Below, piece after piece: positions 32,899 through 42,243 of a DNA stretch of 64,000 nucleotides. Source of the DNA: Flavobacterium sp. K5-23 (lineage in GTDB: Bacteria > Bacteroidota > Bacteroidia > Flavobacteriales > Flavobacteriaceae). The notes beneath the pieces are model-generated. The model had not been told where the DNA came from and ran no database searches. It saw only the letters and a program-made list of their open reading frames with translations. Made by a program: the position numbers and the translations under genes. The stretch lies in assembly GCF_023278045.1 (NCBI RefSeq), contig NZ_CP056783.1, positions 2,203,501 to 2,267,500 on the forward strand. The letters are read 5' to 3'. The first letter of the stretch is position 1, and every line of letters starts with the position of its first letter.

Positions 32899-35451
32899 CT
32901 AGTTGATTATAATCTTTTTAGATGTAGATTTTGAATCATCAATAATTTTCATCAAATACACACCTTTGTTAAGGTTAGTAATAGACATTGTTTGACCCTC
33001 AACGTTATTTCTTTCAAATACCTTTTGACCAAGTAGGTTATAGATTTCAATAGAATAGGCTTTATTAGAATTGTCTATGAAAAAGCTCCCGTTTGAAGGG
33101 TTTGGATATATTATGACATCGCTAAAGTCAACATTTTGCTCGTTTTTATCTGAGTTTGCAACCATACGACTTCCTAGATTGTTACAAGTATCTGAAGCAT
33201 AAGAATCCCATTGTGCCGTTTTATTGAAAGTAGTCGTAGGAGAAGTAACGGTAGCTTTTCTTCTGATAGTTTCATCAGCTGCAAAGTTTGCCGTTCCTCC
33301 ATTAAAAGTTCCAATGATATCTATAAGAACTCCGTTTTTGAATAAACCTACAGCATCATTTCCATTAAATGTCATTTCGGAAGCCGATGTAGAAATATTG
33401 GCCGAACTTATAGGATAACAACTTGATGCAATTAGGCTATTTACAATAGTGTATTTACTTCCGTTATTTAAAGTTCCTGTTAGACTTAGTCCTGTACTCC
33501 AAGAACCTGTGCCATTTGTTTGTTTTTTAATGCTATAAATTGACATATTTACAGCGCTTCCCGTAGCATTTGAAATTTCTAAAGCTTTATTGTTAGAGGA
33601 ACCTTCGATATACTCTGAAAATAAAAGTTCAGTTGCACCACCATTTGATAAAGTGGTAACATTTACTGTGTTGCTTGCTAATGAAATATTTCCAGCTGCA
33701 TCTTTAGCTTTAATTGAAAAGGTATAAGCCGTTGAAGCTGTTAATCCAGTTACATTATATGAGGTTGTAGCAACAGTTCCTAATAATGTTGTTCCTCGAT
33801 ATACATCATATCCAGTTACGGCAACGTTATCTGTAGATGCTGACCATGATAAATTAGTTGTGGTTTGTGTGGTTCCAGAAGCAACTAATGCTGTTGGAGC
33901 TGACGGGGCAGTTGTGTCTGCAGTCACTCCCGTAATTGTTACCGTATAATCTTCTACTTGTCCATACGAAAAGGCTTCACATGCAGTAGGGACCCCATTG
34001 TATTTCATTGATACACGCATTCTTGTACTTCCTAAAGTAGCGGTAGCTGGTATTGTGAATGAACCTGAAGCAGGTGTAGTTGTTGAAGTGGCCTTTGTCC
34101 ATACTTGTTCTCCAGCATCTGTAAATAAACCATTTTGGTTGTAATCAATCCAAACAGCATATCCTTCACTATACACTGTCGATGTCCATGAAGGAGTTAT
34201 TGTAATTGTATAAGCTGTACCTCGCGTAGCACTTGTAGAAATTGCAGTGTAATTTTCATAACCGGCAGTCCCAGAAGAAGTGTTATTTATTGTTCCAAAA
34301 ACGACTTTGCCTATTTTTTCGTCAGCTGTACTGTTCCCTTGTGAAGTACAGTAGGTTAATGGAGCTGTTGCTGTTGTAGTAATGTTTACGGTATTACTTG
34401 CAGTAGATAAATTACCAGCAGCATCTTTTGCTTTTACAGTAAAGGAGTACGCTGTTGCAGCTGTTAATCCAGTTACATTATAAAAGGTTGTAGCAACAGT
34501 TCCTAATAATGTTGTTCCTTGATATATTTCATATCCAGTTACGCCTACGTTGTCTGTAGAAGCAGTCCAAGATAAAACCGTTGATGTTGTAGTGGTTCCA
34601 GAAGCCAATAAATTGGCAGGTGTTGTTGGAGCTTGCGTATCCCCTGATGGATTCCAGATTTGTTGAACGTATTCTGGATGATCAATGAACGGATTTCTGT
34701 TATTTTGAAAAGCATAAATTGCATTGTTTCTTGCTATTTCTCTTGCACTTACAGGATCTTGATTGTGCCAAGTCACAAGCATATTCAAAAAAGCGGTAGT
34801 GAAAACCTGATTACTTGATCCATTAAACATAGGATAGGTATAACCAGAAACGGTGTTTTCATATCGAGTGACAAAATATAAATACATTCGGGCAATATCC
34901 CCTTTAAATTCATCGATTGGTTCAAAAACAGTACCTGAATATCCAGCAACTGAGCTTGATCCTAATTTACTTCCGTTTAAGGATGTCCATGTTACTGTGC
35001 CTACAGTTCCATGAGGATAGCTAGATCGTTGCCCGTTAACTTTTCCGTCTGTTGGAGTGATAAAATGCGCATCGGAAACCATTGGAGCGCTTGAGCTAAA
35101 TGATGATTGTGGTATAATATGCTCTCTATTGTAGCAATCACCTTCAATTGAATAATTCCCACATCTTTGGGTTGTTCCAGCGGAGTAATTATAAGGATCT
35201 GTTCCAGTTGGATTTTCTGAATACATATCCAAAATGGTTGCGTCATTTTCAAAGTAATAATCCCTGTCCGATGTTTGATAGATGGTATATAAACCGGCGT
35301 ATCCGTTATCTGTATGTCCTTTGACGATGTTGTATAATTGTGTTTTTAAGGTGTAGCCGGTTCCGGTGGCTGTGTTATAATAGCCAGAGGGAATTTGTGC
35401 AATACTAGCCGTAAAGAAGAGTAGTAAAGCAAAAGAGTAGATTTGTTTCAT
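32899..35451 (-). CDS. Secreted endonuclease I with FN3, GEVED, lamin-tail and type IX sorting domains
   Basis: The 850-residue protein has a signal peptide (to about residue 18), then an endonuclease I (EndA/NucM-like) domain up to about residue 270 with the NREHIIPQSSF active-site motif. The rest comprises a fibronectin III domain, a GEVED domain (YAVWIDYNQNGLFTDAGEQV), a second near-identical FN3 domain, a lamin-tail domain (LLFSEYIEGSSNNKALEI) and a type IX secretion C-terminal sorting domain (IYPNPSNGSFFID, ending KKIIIN). It should be a cell-surface or released nuclease for extracellular DNA or RNA. It stands alone upstream of purL. Confidence 0.92.
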   Translation of the reverse strand: MKQIYSFALLLFFTASIAQIPSGYYNTATGTGYTLKTQLYNIVKGHTDNGYAGLYTIYQTSDRDYYFENDATILDMYSENPTGTDPYNYSAGTTQRCGNYSIEGDCYNREHIIPQSSFSSSAPMVSDAHFITPTDGKVNGQRSSYPHGTVGTVTWTSLNGSKLGSSSVAGYSGTVFEPIDEFKGDIARMYLYFVTRYENTVSGYTYPMFNGSSNQVFTTAFLNMLVTWHNQDPVSAREIARNNAIYAFQNNRNPFIDHPEYVQQIWNPSGDTQAPTTPANLLASGTTTTSTVLSWTASTDNVGVTGYEIYQGTTLLGTVATTFYNVTGLTAATAYSFTVKAKDAAGNLSTASNTVNITTTATAPLTYCTSQGNSTADEKIGKVVFGTINNTSSGTAGYENYTAISTSATRGTAYTITITPSWTSTVYSEGYAVWIDYNQNGLFTDAGEQVWTKATSTTTPASGSFTIPATATLGSTRMRVSMKYNGVPTACEAFSYGQVEDYTVTITGVTADTTAPSAPTALVASGTTQTTTNLSWSASTDNVAVTGYDVYRGTTLLGTVATTSYNVTGLTASTAYTFSIKAKDAAGNISLASNTVNVTTLSNGGATELLFSEYIEGSSNNKALEISNATGSAVNMSIYSIKKQTNGTGSWSTGLSLTGTLNNGSKYTIVNSLIASSCYPISSANISTSASEMTFNGNDAVGLFKNGVLIDIIGTFNGGTANFAADETIRRKATVTSPTTTFNKTAQWDSYASDTCNNLGSRMVANSDKNEQNVDFSDVIIYPNPSNGSFFIDNSNKAYSIEIYNLLGQKVFERNNVEGQTMSITNLNKGVYLMKIIDDSKSTSKKIIIN

Positions 35452-35612
35452 GGTTAACAGTTAATTGGGGTTGATTTATAGATGTTTTCAAAAAATATAA
35501 CAAAATAGTATAAAATGTATATTTTTTTGACAAATGTAAATCATTAATCCATAACTGAAGTCACTAAATTTTAAGTTAGTTTTGAATTCTTAATTCTTTA
35601 TAAATTATATAT

Positions 35613-37127
35613 TTAGTTTGTAAAAGGACGGTTAGTATAAGCTCCTAAATCGGGTGGCAATGTTCTTGTTTTTCCAGTTATATCCATAGGAATTAGATAC
35701 AACTGATTCCCTTTCGCGAAAGCGGCAGAAGTAGCGTCTATGTTAAGTTTGTTTTGAGACACCTTTTGAAATTTAGGGTCTTTATTTAGAATTATGGCAT
35801 TGTAGTGCACAGGATCTGTATCAAACAAATAATTAGGTTGATTGGAAATGTTATCAAATTTTATTAGACAGTTGTTAAATTGATACTCAAATAAAGCACC
35901 CGTTTTTTTAGATATTGCCAGTTCATTCCAGTTAGAACCATAAATGATACAGTTGTTGAAAAAGGCCGCAGTCAGATCTTTTACTTCAGGTGTGGCACCT
36001 AGAGCATAGTTGTTTATTAAAACGGATAGTTGCTGGGAGCTATTCCAGTTGTTGTTGAACGTGCAATGTGTAAAGTTGTAATTTCCCCCGTATGTACAGG
36101 CTAAACTAGCTTGCCCCGCATTATTAATAACGATGTTTTCTCCTTTTATTCTTCCGGTTTGTGCTAAAATTCCATAATTGGTAGAATTGTATATCTGGGT
36201 GTTTTTTATAGAGGTAGTCGTTCCGTTATTATTTTGAATTAGTAAGCCAATGGTGGCGTTTTTAATTGTCAGATGATTTAGTTTGTGATTTGTGCTTCCG
36301 TCTGTTAGCCAAATTACACCCCATTGTCCCGGAACATTTGAATATTCTGGTTCAAGTCTATCTCCTTCAAAAATCACCTCGTTTTCCAGATTTTTGGTAA
36401 TCGATACGGTACCGTTTACATTTATCGATGAATTTCTAGAAGCTATCAGTCCTGAATCTGCATGGAAATGCACTCTGCTTCCTGGATTAAACACGGCCGT
36501 TTTTCCAACGGGTACTGCAGCATAACCGTAAATGACATAGGGTTTTTTATTTGTGAAAAGCAGCTCGTTACCATTAATTGGATCGTTTTCGTCCAGATAA
36601 AAGCCATAGATTTTTTCGTTTCCCACTGGTAATGTTTCGGTTGTGCCGTCAGCAAAACGATTTGGATACAGGAAAACAGCATCTTGAATTAGGGTTACTA
36701 ATTCGACAGTTTGTAAATTTTTTCCACCGTCAAATTGAATTTGGTCAGTGTATAGAAAGTCGGACGGATTCGCATCTGCAATATTTGCCGTGGTTTCAAT
36801 GAAAATATAAAGGCTGTCTCTGGCTAATAAATCGATGTTGTTGAATATTTTACCTTGATTTCCATTCATTCCATCAACTGTCATTCGGTATTTAGAACTT
36901 AATCCTTTAGCTAATTTAATTGTTGGAATTGTGATGTCTTTTTTACTGCGGTTGTACACTTTTAGGCGGTAGGTACTAGAACCAATATTTGTAAATACAG
37001 TATCGAGGTAGATGGTATCTTTCGAAAACGATAATTCTCCTGAGCTAGCAACTGTTTCAAAATCGGAGCGGCAGGCACAAACTGATAAAAGAATTCCAAT
37101 AATAAATAGTAAATTTAAGGGACGCAT
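35613..37127 (-). CDS. Lipoprotein with right-handed beta-helix, probable surface protein
   Basis: The 504-residue protein has a lipobox CAC (Cys about 19). An N-terminal Ig-like or beta-sandwich part covers about residues 25-150 (FSKDTIYLDTVFTNIGSSTY). A right-handed parallel beta-helix follows, shown by repeated short strands with Asn turns (NNNGTTTSIKNTQIYNSTNY, INNAGQASLACTYGGNYNF). It ends with DLGAYTNRPF, a common end in this lipoprotein family. No catalytic residues are recognised. Binding or cleaving a polysaccharide is possible for beta-helix proteins, but this is inference. Confidence 0.75.
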   Translation of the reverse strand: MRPLNLLFIIGILLSVCACRSDFETVASSGELSFSKDTIYLDTVFTNIGSSTYRLKVYNRSKKDITIPTIKLAKGLSSKYRMTVDGMNGNQGKIFNNIDLLARDSLYIFIETTANIADANPSDFLYTDQIQFDGGKNLQTVELVTLIQDAVFLYPNRFADGTTETLPVGNEKIYGFYLDENDPINGNELLFTNKKPYVIYGYAAVPVGKTAVFNPGSRVHFHADSGLIASRNSSINVNGTVSITKNLENEVIFEGDRLEPEYSNVPGQWGVIWLTDGSTNHKLNHLTIKNATIGLLIQNNNGTTTSIKNTQIYNSTNYGILAQTGRIKGENIVINNAGQASLACTYGGNYNFTHCTFNNNWNSSQQLSVLINNYALGATPEVKDLTAAFFNNCIIYGSNWNELAISKKTGALFEYQFNNCLIKFDNISNQPNYLFDTDPVHYNAIILNKDPKFQKVSQNKLNIDATSAAFAKGNQLYLIPMDITGKTRTLPPDLGAYTNRPFTN

Positions 37128-37268
37128 TTTGTTTGATTTTGTGTAAAAATAAGAAAAATCTATCTTGAATGAAACATGATTATGAAAATTGAATTCAGAA
37201 TATCGATTGTATTTTATGTTTTGTGACTTATCTTTTATTTATTTTTACATTCTTATAAAACAGATTTC

Positions 37269-37697
37269 ATGAAATTAGATAGAGATACAATGATTCAATA
37301 TTGCAATGAGTTTTCTAAAAACACATTGATGCAAACTTTAAATATTGAGTATATAGATGCAGGAGAAGATTTTCTTGTTGCTAGAATGCCGGTTAATTCT
37401 TCTGTTCATCAGCCAATGGGTTTGTTGCACGGTGGAGCTTCGGTAGCTTTAGCGGAGAGTGTGGGAAGTACAGCGTCTCATTTTTTTATAAATACTAAAG
37501 AGCAAGAAATTCGCGGAATTGAGATTTCGGCTAATCATTTAAAAGCGGTGCGTGACGGATTCGTTTTTGGAACAGCAAGAATTATACATAAAGGGAGAAC
37601 ACTTCATCTTTGGGAAATAAAAATTACAGATGAGGCTGGAAATCTAGTTTCTCTTTGTAAATTGACAAATATTGTACTGACAAAAGAGAAGAAATAA
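37269..37697 (+). CDS. Hotdog-fold thioesterase, probable 1,4-dihydroxy-2-naphthoyl-CoA hydrolase
   Basis: The 142-residue protein has the PaaI/MenI-type hotdog domain with the conserved HQPMGLLHGGASVALAESVGS stretch (in part), where the Glu after SVAL-A is catalytic in the family, and GIEISANHLKAV later. It lies 48 bases before the isochorismate synthase gene, so a role as the DHNA-CoA thioesterase of menaquinone synthesis is likely from context. PaaI-type acyl-CoA thioesterase activity is the alternative. Confidence 0.85.
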   Translation: MKLDRDTMIQYCNEFSKNTLMQTLNIEYIDAGEDFLVARMPVNSSVHQPMGLLHGGASVALAESVGSTASHFFINTKEQEIRGIEISANHLKAVRDGFVFGTARIIHKGRTLHLWEIKITDEAGNLVSLCKLTNIVLTKEKK

Positions 37698-37745
37698 AAA
37701 AAGTGGTTTTCCACAAGAAATTTTGGACTTAAATAGATAAATTAT

Positions 37746-38825
37746 ATGACTGATTTTTTTATAAAAGTAAAACAGCAAGAAGCATTGCATTTACCTTATG
37801 TGATCTACAAGAAACCAAATAAAAATAAGTTGGTGGGTTATTTTCAGAAAAACGATCATTTGTATTTTGCTGAAAACTTATCCGAAAAAGGCTTTGTTTT
37901 TGCACCTTTTGACGAAAGTCAAATGATATTGATTCCTAAAAAGGAAGCGGTAAAATGGGAAAGTCATTTGACTTCTTATAAAGAAAATTATCAACCGGAC
38001 ATTGTTATAGCTGAAGATAAAGTTGCAAAAGCGCATTATGAAGCTTTAGTTCAAAAAGGGATTGATGGTATCGAAAAGGGATTGTTTGATAAAGTGGTTT
38101 TGTCAAGAATGGAAGTTGTTGGCCTAACTGATTTTGAGGTGGTTTCCGTATTTAAAAGACTGATTCAAAGTTACCCTACTGCTTTTTGCTATTGTTGGTT
38201 TCATCCTAAAATTGGTTTGTGGATGGGAGCTACTCCAGAGCATTTACTGAAAGCTTCCAAAAAGAAGTTTTATACGATGGCATTAGCCGGAACGCAATCA
38301 GTACAAGAAAATAAGGAAGTGGTTTGGGAGAAAAAAGAAATTGAAGAACAACAGTTTGTCACTGATTATATTTTGGATAATTTAAAAAACGTCACTTCAG
38401 AAGTTTCGGTTTCTAATACCTATACTTTACAAGCAGGGAATTTATTGCATCTTAAAACAGATATTGAAGGGACTATTAATAAAACTTCAAGTTTGAAAGA
38501 AGTGGTGTCAATTTTACATCCCACACCCGCAGTTTGTGGTTTGCCTAAAAAGAACGCCAAAGACTTTATAATAGAAAATGAGGGTTATGATAGAAGGTAT
38601 TATACTGGTTTTTTAGGAGAATTGAATATGAAAGGGATTGGTAAAAGGAAATCTAAAACCGATTTATATGTCAATTTACGTTGTATGCAAATAGAGATTG
38701 CTTCGAATCTCGCAATGACACAGGCGCATTTGTTTATGGGTTGTGGAATTACAAAAGACAGTGTTCCTGAAAAAGAATGGAATGAAAGTGTCCATAAATC
38801 GATGACAATGAAAAGGGTATTGTAA
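37746..38825 (+). CDS. menF: Isochorismate synthase
   Basis: The 359-residue chorismate-binding enzyme converts chorismate to isochorismate, the first step of menaquinone synthesis. The C-terminal catalytic domain shows GATPEHLLK, MALAGTQ, KEIEEQQFVTDYI, HPTPAVCGLPK, ENEGYDRRYYTGFLGEL and YVNLRCMQI, then the GCGI segment. The length and absence of an amidotransferase domain fit MenF/EntC/DhbC; menaquinone is the main quinone in this phylum and the adjacent thioesterase belongs to the same pathway. A siderophore role cannot be excluded, but no siderophore genes are near. Confidence 0.9.
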   Translation: MTDFFIKVKQQEALHLPYVIYKKPNKNKLVGYFQKNDHLYFAENLSEKGFVFAPFDESQMILIPKKEAVKWESHLTSYKENYQPDIVIAEDKVAKAHYEALVQKGIDGIEKGLFDKVVLSRMEVVGLTDFEVVSVFKRLIQSYPTAFCYCWFHPKIGLWMGATPEHLLKASKKKFYTMALAGTQSVQENKEVVWEKKEIEEQQFVTDYILDNLKNVTSEVSVSNTYTLQAGNLLHLKTDIEGTINKTSSLKEVVSILHPTPAVCGLPKKNAKDFIIENEGYDRRYYTGFLGELNMKGIGKRKSKTDLYVNLRCMQIEIASNLAMTQAHLFMGCGITKDSVPEKEWNESVHKSMTMKRVL

Positions 38826-38880
38826 GTAGAGTGAAGAGTGAATTGCAAGGAAAAATTAATTAGTATTAAAGAAGAATAAA

Positions 38881-39597
38881 ATGAAATTAGATATATTGGC
38901 TTTTGGGGCACATCCAGATGATGTTGAATTAGGGTGTTCAGGAACAATCTTAAAAGAAATATCTTTAGGAAAAAAAGTAGGTATTATAGATTTAACCCGT
39001 GGTGAACTAGGCACAAGAGGTTCTGCTGAAATAAGAGATCAGGAAGCAAATGATGCCGCAACAATATTAGGGGTTTCCGTAAGGGAGAATTTAAATATGC
39101 GTGATGGTTTTTTTGTCAATGATGAAAAACATCAATTAGAGGTTATTAAAATGATACGAAAGTACCAGCCGGATATTGTATTGTGTAATGCAATTGATGA
39201 TCGTCATATTGATCATGAAAAAGGAAGTAAACTGGTTTCAGACGCTTGTTTTTTATCAGGATTAAGGAAAATAGAAACGCAACTAGATGGAGTTAATCAA
39301 GGAGCCTGGAGACCCAAGTTAGTTTATCATTATATTCAATGGAAAAACATAGAGCCTGATTTTGTTGTCGATATTACGGGCTTTACAGATCAAAAAATCG
39401 AATCTATATTAGCATACCGTTCTCAGTTTTATGATGCAACATCAAAGGAACCTGAGTCTCCAATTTCATCAAAAAACTTCTTGGAGAGCCTAAATTACCG
39501 TTCTAGAGACTTAGGAAGATTAGTAGGGGTAGAATATGCCGAAGGATTCACTGTTGAAAGGTATTTGGCAGTCAATAGCTTAGGGGATTTGTTGTAA
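38881..39597 (+). CDS. bshB1: Bacillithiol biosynthesis deacetylase BshB1
   Basis: This zinc enzyme removes the acetyl group from GlcNAc-malate in bacillithiol synthesis. The 238-residue protein shows the LmbE/PIG-L zinc site GAHPDDVELGCSG, then RGELGTRGSAEIRDQEANDA, LNMRDGFF and the HIDHEKGSKLV segment with the third ligand. The RG(E/D)LGTRG pattern is specific for BshB1 among LmbE proteins. It lies 55 bases after menF and may belong to the same transcript. Other bsh genes are not in the window. Confidence 0.93.
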   Translation: MKLDILAFGAHPDDVELGCSGTILKEISLGKKVGIIDLTRGELGTRGSAEIRDQEANDAATILGVSVRENLNMRDGFFVNDEKHQLEVIKMIRKYQPDIVLCNAIDDRHIDHEKGSKLVSDACFLSGLRKIETQLDGVNQGAWRPKLVYHYIQWKNIEPDFVVDITGFTDQKIESILAYRSQFYDATSKEPESPISSKNFLESLNYRSRDLGRLVGVEYAEGFTVERYLAVNSLGDLL

Positions 39598-39624
39598 AAT
39601 TGATGATTTTTTTTCGAAAAACAT

Positions 39625-39654
39625 TTGCAGAAGTAAACTTTAGTTGTATCTTTG
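39625..39654 (+). promoter_or_regulatory. Promoter of tRNA-His (TTG-N19-TATCTTTG)
   Basis: TTG at 39625-39627 and TATCTTTG at 39647-39654 match the Bacteroidota consensus with the ideal 19-base spacer, about 16 bases before the tRNA. Confidence 0.8.
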
Positions 39655-39670
39655 CCACCGCTAAGCAAAT

Positions 39671-39745
39671 GGTGGTTGTAGCTCAGTTGGTTAGAGCATC
39701 GGTTTGTGGTACCGAGGGTCGCGGGTTCGAGCCCCGTCTTCCACC
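39671..39745 (+). tRNA. tRNA-His (anticodon GTG)
   Basis: The cloverleaf is clear: D-arm GCTCAGTTGGTTAGAGC, anticodon stem TCGGT/ACCGA around TTGTGGT, giving anticodon GTG, and T-arm GCGGG/CCCGT around TTCGAGC. The encoded extra G at 39671 (G-1) pairs with C73 (39745), the identity element of tRNA-His. The CCA end is not encoded. Acceptor positions 5-68 and 6-67 read T opposite T, so two adjacent U-U mismatches are present in the acceptor stem. Confidence 0.93.
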
Positions 39746-39753
39746 CAGAAAGC

Positions 39754-39785
39754 AAAAGCCTTGAAGAAATTCAAGGCTTTTTTTG
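39754..39785 (+). terminator. Terminator after tRNA-His
   Basis: AAAAGCCTTGAA pairs with TTCAAGGCTTTT around a 4-base loop, followed by T residues, starting 9 bases after the tRNA. Confidence 0.92.
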
Positions 39786-39797
39786 TATGCCTATTTT

Positions 39798-39918
39798 TCT
39801 GTAGACTGGACTGAAGTCCATTCCTGCAAAATGGGTCGAGCCGATGGCTCTGGTAAGTGTATCTAAGTTTAGTAGGAATGACCTATTTTGTTGCAACGGA
39901 CTTTTGTCTGTTGTAGAA
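39798..39918. repeat. Imperfect palindromic intergenic element
   Basis: The left part GAAGTCCATTCCTGCAAAAT resembles the reverse complement of the right part (ATTTTGTTGCAACGGACTTT). The inside holds a small hairpin GAGCCGATGGCTC at about 39838-39850. No gene is present. The layout recalls REP-like elements. Confidence 0.5.
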
Positions 39919-39962
39919 ATGAATACTTCAATACAAAGTTTCGTACGGTGAATCTAAATTAT

Positions 39963-40002
39963 AAAAAAAAAGAGCTTTGAATTTCTTCAAAGCTCTTTTT
40001 TT
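39963..40002. terminator. Strong bidirectional hairpin downstream of the M28 peptidase gene
   Basis: AAAAAAAGAGCTTTGAA pairs perfectly with TTCAAAGCTCTTTTTTT. It lies about 110 bases beyond the peptidase stop on the minus strand. A smaller hairpin, CCACGC/GCGTGG (40029-40046), lies between. Confidence 0.85.
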
Positions 40003-40112
40003 ATGCACAAGGGATAAAAGTGAAAATCCCACGCTTTTTTGCGTGGATTGTAACGTATAGCCCGACCGCGACGAAACGCTAGTGGAGGTGGGGATGTGCC
40101 CAAATACTTTCT

Positions 40113-41147
40113 CTATTTCTTGTCCACTACGGGTCTGTTTTCCCTGTTTGCCAGTTCCCATGCAATTGTAAAAGCCAGTTGGGCTCTTCTTGCAAGGCCA
40201 TCGTATTCAATTTTATCAGGGGTATCTGATTTTTGATGGTAATCAGCATGGACACCATTAAACAAGAAAACGGCAGGAATACCATTTTTGGCAAAATTAT
40301 AATGATCTGAACGTTCGTAGAAACGGTTTGGATCCATTTTGTCATTGTATTTGTAATCCAGTTCCATTTGAATGTATTTGTTATTAGCATTTATACAAAT
40401 GTTGTGTAAATCAGTCGATAATCTATCAGCACCTATTACATACACGTAATTGTTAGTGTCGGCGTGTGCATCATCACGGCGGCCAATCATATCGATATTG
40501 ATGTCGGTAATGGTGTTTTTAAGAGGAAATAATGGGTTTTCTGAATAATAACGGGAACCATGCAGTCCGTGTTCTTCACCAGTTACATGCAGGAAAAGGA
40601 TAGAACGCTTAGGGCCATGACCTTCTTTTTTAGCGATTTCGAATGCTTCAGCGATTTCTAATAACGCAACTGTTCCAGAGCCATCATCATCAGCACCGTT
40701 GTAGATAAAACCGTCTTTCATACCTACGTGATCGTAATGCGCTGAAATCACTAATACCTCGTCTGGTTTTTCTGAACCTTCTATGTATGCCCAGATATTC
40801 TCGGAATCACCAAGTTTAGGACCATATTTTTTATTCATGAAAGCTGCGGGAACAGCTTGGTAATAATTTGAAGCTCCCTTTGGAAACGGAATGTTGTTTT
40901 TCTGGTATTGACTTATTAGATAATTACCCGCTTTTTTTTGTCCCTCAGATCCAGTTTCGCGCCCTTCCATTTCATCAGAAGCCACTATGTATAGATGTAC
41001 TTTTAGTTCATCGGCGGTAATGGTGTTCATGTATTTTGTGGGATCAGAAACAGTGGAAGCTTTTGTGTCTTCTACTATGGCAGTCTTGGGAGCGGAGCAG
41101 CTTATTGAAAGTGCGGCTAATAAGCTAAGGGTAATTATTCTTTTCAT
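40113..41147 (-). CDS. M28-family zinc aminopeptidase lipoprotein
   Basis: The 344-residue protein has a lipobox SISC (Cys about 17). The M28 peptidase domain (about residues 100-335) shows the two-zinc site residues in SAHYDHVG, NGADDDGSGT, LHVTGEEHGLHGSRYY, NIDMIGRRD and SDHYNFAKNGIP. Members remove N-terminal amino acids from peptides; this one would act at the membrane, probably in the periplasm or on the surface. It is 7 bases downstream of the DUF3667 gene on the same strand, so the two probably share a transcript. Confidence 0.92.
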   Translation of the reverse strand: MKRIITLSLLAALSISCSAPKTAIVEDTKASTVSDPTKYMNTITADELKVHLYIVASDEMEGRETGSEGQKKAGNYLISQYQKNNIPFPKGASNYYQAVPAAFMNKKYGPKLGDSENIWAYIEGSEKPDEVLVISAHYDHVGMKDGFIYNGADDDGSGTVALLEIAEAFEIAKKEGHGPKRSILFLHVTGEEHGLHGSRYYSENPLFPLKNTITDINIDMIGRRDDAHADTNNYVYVIGADRLSTDLHNICINANNKYIQMELDYKYNDKMDPNRFYERSDHYNFAKNGIPAVFLFNGVHADYHQKSDTPDKIEYDGLARRAQLAFTIAWELANRENRPVVDKK

Positions 41148-41154
41148 TTCTATG

Positions 41155-42210
41155 TTAATGTAAGTTTATGAATGTGTAAAAGGCAAAAAGCAAAAGTAAA
41201 ATTATTATCACGAAGAAATTTATAAAAAAAAGGAATATTGTTTTTATAAATGAAATAAGTCGTGACTCGCCATAAAACCGATGATGAGCTGGAAAGAAAT
41301 AATAAATCATCCAAGTAATACCTGTGAAATAAATTAATCCATTTATAAAACTTAAAGTATTGGAATCTCCAAACAATAAAAATATTTTGTCAGTAAGAAA
41401 TAGAATTAAAATAAGAAGTAACAAGAATGAAAAATAGTGAAGCGTGAAAATGCCGTGATCAAAATAGTACCATTGTTTTTTGCCGTGAAAAAGCCACAAG
41501 AAAAAGGCGAAAATAGGCATGTATATAATTAATATTTTAGGGATATCATGAAGAAAAGATTCTTTGAATTTTTCAATGATTTCTTTTGGGGTATTATTTT
41601 CGGAAATAGACAATACTTTTTTTATTATCGAATATTCAAAGTTGCTATACTTGTCTTCTGTTTTGCCGTATTTTTGGATGGAGTCTAATTCCTTTAATGA
41701 TTTAATTCCGAAATTAAAAGAGTTGTCTTTTTTGATGTTAATTCCTTTGGTTTGATTTATCGTTTTCTGAATGGTATCCAGTTCTGCTTTTGATAAAAAG
41801 CTATTAGGGATTATTTCGTTAGCTTTTATGTCTTTTTCGGTAACCGTTTTTCCGATTGGGTTTTCGGAATCGATATTCAAAAAATCAGAATTATGATTTG
41901 GAAAAAAGCTTATTAGAAAAAAAGTTATGAAACTGATGAAAATATAAAGACGTACTGGAGCCAAATAAGACAAACGTTTTCCAGAAAGATATTCTTTTGT
42001 TAATGCCGAGGGTTTAACAATGAGGTTTTTGATTGTTTTCCAAAAAGCATTTTCATAATGTGTTAAATCCTCAAAGAAGTGAATGAATAAATGAATAAAA
42101 GTCTTCCTTGGGTCAATATTTTCCTGTCCACAGTTAGAACAAAATCTATTTTCGACAACATATCTACAGTTTAAACAAGTCTTGTCTTTTCTTAAAGGAT
42201 TTTTACTCAT
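41155..42210 (-). CDS. DUF3667 membrane protein, longer form
   Basis: The 351-residue protein begins MSKNPLRKDKTCLNCRYVVE, with a zinc ribbon (CLNC and CSNCGQ) and the family motifs FIHLFIHFFEDLTHYENAFW, LIVKPSALTKEYLSGKRLSYL. A first membrane helix follows, then a soluble insert of about 130 residues missing from the paralogue at 26992-27759, then further helices. Function is unknown. It is followed after 7 bases by the M28 peptidase gene. Confidence 0.82.
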   Translation of the reverse strand: MSKNPLRKDKTCLNCRYVVENRFCSNCGQENIDPRKTFIHLFIHFFEDLTHYENAFWKTIKNLIVKPSALTKEYLSGKRLSYLAPVRLYIFISFITFFLISFFPNHNSDFLNIDSENPIGKTVTEKDIKANEIIPNSFLSKAELDTIQKTINQTKGINIKKDNSFNFGIKSLKELDSIQKYGKTEDKYSNFEYSIIKKVLSISENNTPKEIIEKFKESFLHDIPKILIIYMPIFAFFLWLFHGKKQWYYFDHGIFTLHYFSFLLLLILILFLTDKIFLLFGDSNTLSFINGLIYFTGITWMIYYFFPAHHRFYGESRLISFIKTIFLFFINFFVIIILLLLFAFYTFINLH

Positions 42211-42243
42211 ATTCTTATGGTTTGATTTATAAAAGTATCGAAT

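Noticed and set aside
39495..39755. Minus-strand open frame covering the tRNA-His
   Set aside because: It runs through a well-formed tRNA and antisense to the end of bshB1; it has no coding character of its own.
39671..39785. tRNA-His as an attachment site of an integrated island
   Set aside because: No second copy of the tRNA 3' end and no integrase gene is visible; the neighbouring genes are ordinary.
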